A stretch of DNA of 20,968 nt from Zasmidium citrigriseum (Eukaryota; Ascomycota; Dothideomycetes; Mycosphaerellales; Mycosphaerellaceae): assembly GCA_002786025.1 (NCBI GenBank), contig NHNW01000109.1:6667-27634 (forward strand), read 5' to 3'. Numbering within the stretch: position 1 is the stretch's first letter; the number at the start of each line of letters is the position of its first letter. The notes under the pieces are model-generated. The model made no database searches. It was not told the DNA's origin and was given only the letters and a program-made list of their open reading frames with translations. This document shows positions 9,408 to 17,386 of the stretch, in pieces. Position numbers and translations under genes: made by a program.

Positions 9408-9825
9408 GGCCTTTACTACTAAATCGGCCCCCGTTAGTTCGATGTTCTAAGCCAATTGGTCTAGAACTCCTCTCTTGCGCGGTAGTAGTACTTAACATTA
9501 GACTACGTCGTAGAGGGCGCGGGTATTATATGTTGTGTCTTTAAGCCACTTAGGGGTTAGGTGCGTTAGATAGGCATCGTAGTTATACGTACTACCTACG
9601 GACGTAATAGCTATTACCTACCCTAGTAAGCTTAGCTAGGATGAAAGTACCAATTCTCTTCTCGTCCCGTCTTCTGTTATATGCTCGCGTTGTTGCTCTA
9701 CTCCGGTTTAAGGTTTGGCTAGCTCTCTTGCGTCTATACTTCTTCTAAGCTTCCTCTTACTTTCTTCTCTTTACTACAACAACACCTTTCTCTACATCAA
9801 ACGCCGATTCTGTTTAACGACTACC
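9408..9825. other. Intergenic before the paralogue array
   Basis: A 24-bp dyad element lies at 9444-9467. A leader typical of this array starts near 9667 (CTTCTGTTATAT) and passes into pyrimidine-rich DNA. No gene was found. Confidence 0.4.
9444..9467. repeat. 24-bp dyad element, best copy
   Basis: Arms GTTCTA (9444-9449) and TAGAAC (9462-9467) are perfect reverse complements around AG-CCAATTGG-TC. It lies 37 bp after the stop of the 8465-9407 gene. It is the cleanest member of a family of about 15 related sites found after gene ends. Confidence 0.75.
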
Positions 9826-10487
9826 GTCTAATTAGCTTACATCCTCTAATCCACTCGAGACTAGGTTATCCGACAGTCGTAGATCGCCCTAGGGCTCGTT
9901 ATGTCCACCGTCCCTGCCTTCTACTATAGCGTCTTAAGCCCGGCATCGTAGGTCGCTCGGTTTGGAGTTACCTTAGACATACTAGAGTAGCTACATTTCG
10001 GACCGTACACCTAGTACATCGACGGTATTATGTACACTTCTTAGCGTTACAAATAGGCACTTACCCTTGTGCCCGCCGTCGACATTGCCTATCTGTACCT
10101 TTAAGATCGCCTTACGGCTCGTTCGCAAGTCGGTATAAGCGAGCCAGTAGTTTACACGCTAGTACGTACCCTTATGGAGGCTATGTTCCTACAGAGGTTC
10201 CTCGGCAATGCTAGTAATCCCTAGCTACTAGTAGTAAACGAGTGTTTGGATCGACTTATTGTCCGTTAGTATTCAACCCTCCGGTAGAGCGAATGTCGCT
10301 AACATATACAGGCCGCTTAGTTCTTAAGTCGGACGACAACTTGCGTATCTAGCCCCTCTACCTAGCGTTGCTCGACAGACTCGAGGCTATTAGGTTTTAG
10401 GGCTTCTTAACGGCTCCCTACATCCGCCTCTACCTATCTATTAGCGATATGCAAGTCGTCCTTATTCGCTTTCCTAACGGTCTGTAA
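9826..10487 (+). pseudogene. Array unit U1, paralogue family with HFGPY-stop-YID core
   Basis: This is the first of five tandem paralogues. The frame opens at the 5' block (gtc-taa-tta-gct-tac, formerly V-Q-L-A-Y if the TAA was CAA). It passes LHFGPYT, a TAG at 10012, YIDGIMYTS, then EAMFLQRFLGNASNP, where the glutamine codon is still CAG (10192-10194), then VVNECLDRLIV. It shifts by one frame near 10300 (an indel), continues with a PLYLALLDRL segment, and ends at TAA 10485. It has numerous TAG and several TAA. The intact product would be about 220 residues. The family is not recognised; the core and the FLQ-x-FLG segment are shared by all units. The strand and frame are fixed by agreement with U2-U5. 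Confidence 0.65.
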
Positions 10488-10958
10488 GCCTAAATGTCTG
10501 TTAGTATTTATTATCGGACTATCTTCGATTTATCGGTGGATGTGTTAATCTAGTGGGCTAGTTGTCTAGGAGATCTCGACTAGTTAGCTAAGAAAACGGG
10601 GCATAGCTGCCGAAGAAAACAGTTTGTAGATAAGGGCCTTTAGGAAGTAGGCGTGTATGTGTAGGAGGTAGCCCTAGCGTTAGCTAGCTATTCGGTTAGT
10701 TTGGACATTGCTTCTGTAGTGTCGACCTAGGCGATAGTCGACTAGCGTGCTTCTGTTACACTAGAATTTCCTCTTGCTCTTCATATAATACTCTTACTAA
10801 CGTCTTTACATGCGGTGTTTATATATCCTTTACTCTTACATAAGGTTTAGCTAGCCTTCTCGTAGTACTTATATCCTTTCCCCTTCATCTGCTTCTTCTT
10901 CTCTTCGCCGCGACACAACTTCCATTATCGCCGCAACTATCTACTCTCTAGTACAACC
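10488..10958. other. Intergenic between U1 and U2
   Basis: The DNA is TAG-rich and shows no coding frame up to about 10740. A T/C-rich leader (about 10760-10950) then precedes U2, as in the other units. No dyad element was found after U1, unlike most other units. Confidence 0.35.
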
Positions 10959-11642
10959 GTCTAATTAGCTTATTTCCACCCCTCTTACCTTACGGCTACG
11001 CTCTCCGACGATATTATCCTACTTTAGTCGTTACACGACATAGTCGCCGCTACTATAACTGTCGTCCCCGCCTTTCATCCTAATGCCTTAAGTCCCGAAC
11101 AGTAGGTCGCTCGGTATAGTATTAGCTCGGATACGCCGTAGTAGCCGCATTTCGGCCCTTACATTTAGTACATCGACGGTGTTAAGTATACCTCCCTCGC
11201 CTGTAAGAATACTCTTACTTAGATCCTCGACGTCGAGTTAGCGTGTTCGTTTATACGAGATCGCCTCTTGTTAGGTATGTAGGTCGGTATAAGTGTAGCG
11301 GATACATTTAAGCCTGCGGAGGCTCTTACTCTAGCGCTATTCCTACACAAGTTCCTCGGTAACGTAGGCGATTAATGGCTGCTATTGTCGAGCGAGTGTG
11401 TCTCTAGACTCGTTAGCCGTAAGTCGCTATCCACCTACTTAACGTACGTTTTACTAACTATAATAGGCCGCCTCTCTCTAGGGATGCTAGACTACGTGCC
11501 TATATAGCCCCTTCTTACGGTCTTGCTCGACAGGCTCGCCGCTACCGGCCCTAACAACTATACACTCGCGACCTTCGACCTCCTCTACTAGTTAGTCGGC
11601 GAACTCGAGGACGTCCTCTCTCGATACCCCGACAATACTTAA
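10959..11642 (+). pseudogene. Array unit U2, best preserved paralogue
   Basis: One frame runs from the 5' block (gtc-taa-tta-gct-tat) to TAA at 11640 without a shift, about 227 codons. Interruptions are TAG plus two TAA (in the 5' block and before TGG near 11375); there is no TGA. Order of segments: SDDIILL near residue 20; TVVPAFHPNALSPEQ; PHFGPYI, TAG at 11166, YIDGVKYTS; CSFIRDRLLLGM; LFLHKFLGNVGD; SSECVSRLVSRKS; a hydrophobic YLTYVLLTIIGRLSLGML; LLTVLLDRLAATG; and the C-terminus LEDVLSRYPDNT. The protein looks largely helical and has no signal peptide. No known family is recognised. Use this unit as the reference for aligning the others. Confidence 0.7.
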
Positions 11643-12176
11643 GTAATAACATTATCGATAGCCGTCGTTATCCTAACTCTATACGACACAGAGCGACTGT
11701 CTAGTACATCTTACTCGCCTATTAAGAAGCTACAAGGAGGAAATCCTAGCCAATTAGGCTAGAAATCACCTCGACACTCGACCTGAGATTTAAGCAGCTA
11801 GTACTGCCCTATAGGTAGGGGTTAGAGACGTGGACATGAAGTTGGCTATCTTAAAGTTAGGTGGAGTTTCCTTATGTTACTAGCGTTAGTATAGCACAGA
11901 CATAGTATCGCGCAGGGTAGGTGTATTAGTTCCCGTCGATCTAATTTTAGACCGCCCTCTACTACCTCTTCTCTCTTTTACATGCTCTTATCTTGCATAG
12001 GTCGGCCCGCTTGCCGCTTCTCTGTTTAGTGTATATATTCGTTAGTTTCTACGTGTCCCTTTATTGTTGTGACAATTACTATCCGCTCGCCATTTCATCT
12101 AACTAGTTAAATTCTTCTACACTCGATTACCTAATATAAGCAACGCCCGTTCTACTACTCGAACATCGATACTCTC
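11643..12176. other. Intergenic between U2 and U3
   Basis: It holds the dyad element near 11734-11771 and, further on, a leader with TCGGCCCG at 12002-12009, a variant of the GC-rich promoter motif. The last 60 bases are open in the U3 frame and may be its first codons. No other gene was found. Confidence 0.4.
11742..11765. repeat. Dyad element after U2
   Basis: CTAGCC (11746-11751) and GGCTAG (11757-11762) are perfect reverse complements around AATTA. The octamer CCAATTAG (11750-11757) is the C-to-T form. It lies just over 100 bp after the U2 stop. Confidence 0.65.
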
Positions 12177-12767
12177 GATCAATTGGCTACGATTCGGCTT
12201 AGTATACGGCTTACGTTCTCCGTCTTGCTCTATTACAATAGCCTCTCGGTTGCTATAATCGACCTTTTTTACTCTAACGGCCTCTCGCCTAATTAATAGG
12301 TCTACGAGTACGGCGTTACCTACGACAATCCCGCACGCCGATATGCTAGACTACATACATAGTTTATCGACGGTATTAAGCGAACATCCCGCGGTGTCGA
12401 GCACGTAGTTATAGAAACGCTAGACCTCGACTTTCTATGTCGATTCTTACATGCCTAGGTGGGAGTGTGTACATTGTTCGAAGGACTAGAATATAGGATG
12501 GATCTACCTAATGTCCTATGTACTATACTCTACCTATAGTAGCTACTAGGTACGGGAGGGGTACCGTGGATAATACTAGTTAGCAAGTGTCTCGACCTAA
12601 TCGTACTTCGTATGTCTGTCCTTGTCTAGTAGGGCTACCTTTGTTACTTTGCTAACTACTATAGGACGTACGATAATAGAGAGTTAGGATTTCCAGACGA
12701 TAGAAGATCTTCTACCTATAGCCGTAGTCTGTACGACGCCTCTACTAAATAGTACAGGACCCGCTAA
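12177..12767 (+). pseudogene. Array unit U3, diverged paralogue
   Basis: The frame begins with gat-caa-ttg-gct-acg (D-Q-L-A-T). Here the first codon of the octamer is still CAA, which shows what the TAA of U1, U2 and U4 used to be. The sequence runs through NGLSPN followed by TAA-TAG, RLHT, TAG at 12360, FIDGIKRTS, then TILYL with two TAG (12537-12542) where U1 has CAG and U5 has CAA-CAG, LLGTGGVPWIILVSKCLDLIVL, and ends on TAA at 12765. There is no frameshift or TGA. Upstream codons from about 12120 remain open, so the real start may lie there. About 196 codons are shown. The function is unknown. Confidence 0.65.
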
Positions 12768-12900
12768 TCTTCGGCGAGTACTATCGGAGAGTCTCGAGGC
12801 TACGTAGACCGCGGCTCGTACCTAGCCTAATGCTATTCTCCGCGATGCTATGCCCTCTACTTCTTGAAGTAGCGGTGCTAGGCGTGTAGGCGGGTAGCAA

Positions 12901-12922
12901 TTTTCGGCCAATTGGTTTAAAA
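12901..12922. repeat. Dyad element after U3
   Basis: TTTT and AAAA arms flank CGG-CCAATTGG-TTT. The octamer (12908-12915) is unmutated. It lies about 140 bp after the U3 stop. Confidence 0.6.
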
Positions 12923-13073
12923 GTTCCTCTAAGTCGGCATTCGCCTAGCATTTGCCGCCGTGTCTTTCTTATGCGCTCCGTAGGCACTTCTATTACACAT
13001 AAATATGCAATCAATGTATTATATTGTATGTATCTAAGGACAATCGATAAAGATGCATCGTCCCTTCTTCTGT

Positions 13074-13098
13074 TATATATATTTCTCGGGTCGGGCCG
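13074..13098 (+). promoter_or_regulatory. TATA-like box plus TCGGGCCG motif upstream of U4
   Basis: TATATATA (about 13075-13082) is followed by TCGGGCCG at 13091-13098. The motif sits about 90 bp before the U4 5' block. The arrangement recurs at 14498 and 15802. The promoter role is inferred from position and recurrence. Confidence 0.4.
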
Positions 13099-13187
13099 TT
13101 TCTTAGCGTACCTTTCCCGCTATATTTAGGGTTCGCCTTTTCCCCTTCTGCGCTAAATTCCTTCCTCTCTTTCGACGACAAACTTTA

Positions 13188-14108
13188 CACTAATTGGTTA
13201 CGATACCCTCTAACACGTCCTCTCCCCCGATTAGTCGGACATTCCTATATCCTCCTCTTATCTAGCAACTAAACGACACAACTATCTATTTGCAACGTCG
13301 TTTGTACGCCGCCGTGCTACGATCGTTGTGTATTAAACTATTCGCTAATCGTGTTGTAGACGGCCTCCATCCTTACGTAGCTACACAACACTTTGTAACC
13401 TATTAGTCGATCTCCTAAGATCCCTACTTGCGCCTATCCTTATCGATAGGCTATAGTACTACTATACTCCTACTATCTACTATAACTATAACGTCTTATC
13501 CGGTCCTCTACTAGTCGTATAGCGTTACCCCGAGCGAATAGCTGTTACGGTACGGCGTTATATTCGAGGACAGCGCTCGGCCGCATTTCGGTCCCTACGT
13601 CTAGTACATCGACAGCGTTAGGTATACTTCTAGTACGGTTAAGCTATATCTTATCCGCTCTATTTACCTCGAGTCTCGGTGTAGGAAGTACGACCGAACC
13701 CTTAGTATAGGACCGATAGACTAACCTAATCTCGTCGACTACGACCTAGGCTAGACGTTAGGTAAGATCCTGTTTCTCTAGCACATCTACCGAACCGCTA
13801 GCCCTACCTAGCTCGAGTTAGTAGTAAGATGTCTCCGGTAGCTCGCAATCCGTAAGTAATATTAGGCGTTACTTAGCTATAGGCATAGTGCTAATAAATC
13901 CAGGTCGTATAGTAATAGGTCCCTTAGATCCTTGCCTATTCGAACATCTTATCGAGGGTATGTGTAGCTATATAGACCGCTTCCTACCTACTAGGGGTGC
14001 TATAACTGCCCGTAGGTTATAGCGTATCCGAGACGCTATCGATTTAGCGATAGGGATAGTTACGAATTAGCCCGATACTATCCTTATTAATCCACTCGAC
14101 ATCGGATA
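13188..14108 (+). pseudogene. Array unit U4, paralogue with frameshift near the C-terminus
   Basis: The frame opens at cac-taa-ttg-gtt-acg (H-Q-L-V-T if TAA was CAA) and stays in phase for about 265 codons with TAG and a few TAA. Landmarks are YLQRRLYAAVLRSLCIKLF; RPHFGPYV, TAG at 13602, YIDSVRYTS; KILFL, TAG at 13779, HIYRTASP; and VVRCLR. Near 13960 the coding pattern moves to another frame (DRFLPTRGAITARRL; RIRDAIDLAIGIVTN), so an indel is likely. The end is approximate, at TAG 14106. This copy is longer than U2, with about 60 extra codons between the 5' block and the core. The function is unknown. Confidence 0.6.
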
Positions 14109-14238
14109 GGCTTAGTAACTGTACTTCGTTATAGGCGGCCTCTAGCCACCCGCGAGTGTAGTCTCTATGCGGCCCTCTAACATATAGGCACGGTATCGGC
14201 TTATCTACTAATAGATCGGCCGGGTGACTAGTTACGGA

Positions 14239-14262
14239 ATTCTTAGCTAATTGGCTTAGAAA
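14239..14262. repeat. Dyad element after U4
   Basis: TTCTTAG and CTTAGAA arms flank the octamer CTAATTGG (14247-14254). Nine of the first eleven positions pair outward from the centre; the mismatch inside the octamer is the C-to-T change. Confidence 0.7.
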
Positions 14263-14497
14263 CTACTGCTTTATAGCACACGTATGCTACGATGGCGAGG
14301 CGTCGCTGCCTTGGTATACGGCTTAATGCTTAGTCTAACACATTTCATTTATATTTTATGTTTTGCTATCGATTAGGTATGTTTTTGTAGGGCGTAGGTA
14401 TCGATAGGCAGTGTATATAGGGACCTTTCTACCTAGTTAGCTAGTTAGCTTCTAATTGGACTTGTAGTATCTGTTCTTTTATATGTTTTTACATGGG

Positions 14498-14506
14498 TCG
14501 GGCCGG
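14498..14506 (+). promoter_or_regulatory. TCGGGCCGG promoter-like motif
   Basis: Third copy of the motif, preceded by an AT-rich stretch (TTTTATATGTTTTTACATGG, about 14477). It lies upstream of the 5' block at 14613 and the ATG at 14775. Confidence 0.35.
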
Positions 14507-14774
14507 TAGCCGCAGTGCTATAGCGCCGACATTAGTTTCTTAAATGTCTACGTCGGCTCGTAGAACCAAACCTCTATTAATAACTACCTTACCTTCCGAC
14601 TGTTCTACTTATCTACTTGGCTGCGATATACCTTCTCTAGTAACTACTTAGCCTACTACGTACCCTCCACTACGGCCTATTGTTACCTTAACCGCTACCC
14701 TAGTTATAGACTAATAAGGTATTTACCCTCCCCCCCTTTCTCTAGCTCGAGGACTTATTTAACTACCCCCTAGC

Positions 14775-15476
14775 ATGTTACCCGACTCGCTCTCCGTCGA
14801 TTTCGTTAAGGCTCTTATAGCAAATGCTACTATAATCCAAGACCGTAATCTCTTCGACACGTTTACTAGAAAGCGAGAGCGAGGCCTCTACAAAGTTCGT
14901 AAGGTATTTGTTAAGATGCAACCGCTCGCTCTCCATGTCGCCGATGCTATCCCTCTACCGACTATTAGGGCACCTAAGACCCCCATCTACGCGGTTAAGA
15001 CTTTCGGTAGCACCGATGTCTTCTTTGTCAAATTCGAAGACTAGAAGTACACCGTCTTCCCGATCGAGTAGTTTATTAACGCCCCGCCGCTTTCTAGTAT
15101 TCGTCTTTACCGCCGCTTTAGCGATGAAGATAATAGGGATAACTATAGTAGTAGAAACGCTAAGGCGTTTAAGCGCGCTATCCTCCTCTCCTTTGCTACC
15201 CTTATCGACACTAGCAAGGATAATATAGGCGAGAGCGAGTACAAGGTTCGCTAGTAGATGCTACAGACGTAGTAACACGACTACTAATGTTAGTGGCGGG
15301 ATTCGTCGGGTTTCGACGAGATGGGCCTAGACAGACCGGAATAGAGTACGACATAATACGGCCGATAGTACTAAGTAATTACCTTAGCAACTAGCTGCGT
15401 TGTAACTACGGTTAAGCTCGATTGTGTAGGTTGTTAGGGCGATTCTATCCTTTAGCTTAATTGCAAATCTTATTAA
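14775..15476 (+). pseudogene. Unrecognised gene inside the paralogue array
   Basis: An ATG at 14775 starts 89 codons without a stop (MLPDSLSVDFVKALIANATI onward, rich in Lys/Arg). After TAG at 15042 the same frame stays clearly coding for about 70 more codons (KYTVFPIE, TAG, FINAPPLSSIRLYRRFSDED) up to 15251. Beyond that are TAG pairs and TAA at 15273 and 15285; a weaker frame reaches TAA at 15474, 90 bp before the next dyad element, a spacing like that of other genes. It lacks the HFGPY/YID core, so it is not a sixth array copy. Three CAA/CAT-type codons in the first 60 are intact whereas CAG occurs once. A second open frame at 14908-15228 is its shadow. The function is unknown. Confidence 0.6.
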
Positions 15477-15558
15477 TCTTGTCTACGGTCTTAACACCTT
15501 GCATCTGTCTTCTATAGCGTCGCCGTAAGTACTACCGATATTATACCGTCGTCCTAGG

Positions 15559-15580
15559 TTTTAGACTAATTAGCTTAGAA
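15559..15580. repeat. Dyad element after the inserted gene
   Basis: The octamer is CTAATTAG (15566-15573), mutated on both strands relative to CCAATTGG yet still a palindrome. The right side continues CTTAGAAA and the left side carries TTTTAGA. Confidence 0.6.
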
Positions 15581-15801
15581 ATTACCCTATATCCGCCTAG
15601 TATAAGTTTGTAGGTATCGATGTTAACTAAGTCTATGTATTAATCTGTAATGTAGCATATTTCTACTAAGTAGTTACCTAGATGTTCCCTCGTCGAGTAG
15701 GAGACGTCGAATAACCTACGTCTAGACTTTCGTAACTAATTAGCTTATTGACATTCTGCCCCGTCTTGCGGCTATTATTTATTCATATGCGCATGTATGG
15801 C

Positions 15802-15810
15802 TCGGGCCGG
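15802..15810 (+). promoter_or_regulatory. TCGGGCCGG promoter-like motif before U5
   Basis: Fourth copy, preceded by TTATTTATTCATATGCGCAT at 15776. It lies about 115 bp before the U5 5' block, the same spacing as at 14498. Confidence 0.35.
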
Positions 15811-15916
15811 TCGCCGTGCGTGTTGCGACTCTAGCCCTAGCTTCTTATATAGCTACGCTTTGTTATAAACCTTAACTATCTACTACTAACAGACAAACGC
15901 TCTAGCCGATTTATTC

Positions 15917-16714
15917 GCCTAACTAGCCACGATTTCAACCCTTTAACCACCTTATCCTCCGGCGTAGACGCTAAAGTTCATCCTAACCTCCGCTTAATTA
16001 TCGGGGTAGCCGCGAGGTCTTCTTATCCTACCGATCTTACGGACGTCTATAACTAGTTAACTCCCCGCCGAGACCGGTTAGTATCTTCTCTCTAATTATG
16101 TCGATAGTCGCTAGGGTCCCGGCGTTCCATTCGAATAGTCTTACTCCCCGTCAATAGGTCCTCGAATATAGGGTCCTCTACGATACTTTAGTGTTACCGT
16201 ATCTTAGTCCCTACAACTAGTATATCGATAGCATTTAGCGATTATCCGTCGTCGTCGAACTCTATCTCCTAGATGCGCCCGACATCGAAGTCGAATCTTA
16301 GGTCGCAATGTAGTTACTATGCTTACCTAGTGTCTTCGTAGCGGACGGTTATATGCCTAACCCCGGATTACAATTGCACAACATTCTGTTCTTGCAACAG
16401 TTCTAAGGGAAAGGCGGCTAGCATTGCCTAAAGGTTGTAGTTAAATGTCTCTAAGCCCTTACTCGTCGTATGTACCCGTCTATTATTACATCGTCTACCT
16501 AGTGCTTACTAACTTACTAGGCCGCCTAGCCTTAGGACCCCTTAATCTAGGACCGATTAAGCATCTCGTCGTAGCCGTTCGGGCTTGCATTGCTTCATTC
16601 TCGTCCTATCCGAGTAAAGACGTACTTCCCCTTACGTAAGCGCTCGACGATTTCCTTAACGCTATCTACGAGTTCCCCGACGCTAGTCTTGCCGACGAAA
16701 TGCATTCGACTTAA
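15917..16714 (+). pseudogene. Array unit U5, most decayed paralogue
   Basis: The 5' block is degenerate (gcc-taa-cta-gcc-acg-att). The coding frame changes near 16110, then reads AFHSNSLTPRQ, LPYLSPYN, TAG at 16218, YIDSI, TAG, RLSVVVELYLLDAPD, and LHNILFLQQF, where the codons are still CAA-CAG (16395-16400), then KVVVKCL. A second shift near 16450 moves to the frame of VYYYIVYLVLTNLLGRLALG and the C-terminus LDDFLNAIYEFPDAS, ending on TAA at 16712. The C-terminus aligns with U2 LEDVLSRYPD. At least two indels are implied. U5 is valuable because its intact CAA-CAG aligns with the TAG codons of U3 and U4. The function is unknown. Confidence 0.6.
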
Positions 16715-16848
16715 AGCATTAGGTGTGTAGGAGGAGAGAGTTTTACGACCAATTGGTCCGATACTACGCTATACTACGTTATCGCCCGAACCTTGTATTT
16801 CGACGGGTTTACGGGACTCTTCGCTACGGGGTATATTATACGGGGGTT

Positions 16849-16868
16849 TTGAGCCAATTGGTCTAAAA
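16849..16868. repeat. Dyad element, unmutated octamer
   Basis: TTTT on the left (16847-16850) and AAAA on the right (16865-16868) flank GAG-CCAATTGG-TCT. It is about 140 bp after the U5 stop. Confidence 0.6.
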
Positions 16869-17282
16869 GTCTAGCGTTTCGCCGGTGTCCCGATTGGCAC
16901 CGTTGTATTAACTAATTAGTTATAAAGTATATATCGGCCGATTGTTATACTTAAGTCGGGTACGGCTAGGCATACCCTTTACATTACTTCGTATATAACA
17001 CTTAGTTCCATCGATCGGGCTGTTTCTATTAACCTGGTTTTAAGCTAATCGTAGGTATTGCCCTTAATCATAACCTATTTACGGCTATGCTAGCTACACG
17101 CTATTATCCGCGTGTTCGGGGGTTGTATTTTACATGTAATGTTAACGTTTTGTAGTGTGGACATGTCTATCCGTAATAGCGCATAATGGGATTAGTTCGC
17201 GCCCCTGTCGATCATAGCCCTCGGAGCGGTCCGCTATAGTAGTCGGCACTATCTACTTCCTGTTACGTGTACTTTACGCGTC

Positions 17283-17289
17283 TATATAA
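17283..17289 (+). promoter_or_regulatory. TATA-like box
   Basis: TATATAA about 98 bp upstream of the ATG at 17387. The role is inferred from distance and from the C/T-rich leader that follows. Confidence 0.35.
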
Positions 17290-17386
17290 CTGTCGTTAAC
17301 TTTCCCCTCCGCATCTCGCGCTACAAACTTTAATTCTCTTCCTAACGCCCTTTTCATTCAATCTCTATATCTAATACCGTACCGCT

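Larger units (their letters stand above)
12768..13187. other. Intergenic between U3 and U4, with leader
   Basis: The dyad element centred on 12908-12915 is followed by a leader with a TATA-like TTATATATATTT (about 13074) and the GC motif at 13091. A minus-strand open frame at 12781-13014 has no support. No gene was found. Confidence 0.4.
14109..14774. other. Intergenic and 5' region of the inserted gene
   Basis: The dyad element is at 14239-14262 and another octamer at 14452-14459. The leader carries TCGGGCCGG at 14498-14506. A degenerate 5' block (CTACTTGGCTGCGATATACC) starts at 14613, about 160 bp before the ATG of the next gene. No gene was found. Confidence 0.4.
15477..15916. other. Intergenic before U5
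   Basis: The dyad element is at 15559-15580, another octamer at 15736-15743 (CTAATTAG), and the leader has TCGGGCCGG at 15802-15810. No gene was found. Confidence 0.4.
16715..17386. other. Intergenic with three octamers, then the promoter of the F-box-like gene
   Basis: Octamers are at 16749-16756, 16854-16861 and 16912-16919. The stretch 16930-17270 has no gene. TATATAA at 17283-17289 lies about 100 bp before the ATG at 17387, followed by pyrimidine-rich leader DNA. Confidence 0.45.

Noticed and set aside
12781..13014. Minus-strand open frame of 77 codons
   Set aside because: It covers intergenic DNA with a dyad element and leader. CTA rather than TAG on this strand makes chance open frames likely.
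14908..15228. Second open frame overlapping the 14775 gene
   Set aside because: Ser/Arg/Leu-rich shifted reading of the same DNA; the 14775 frame has the better codon pattern and continues past its TAG.
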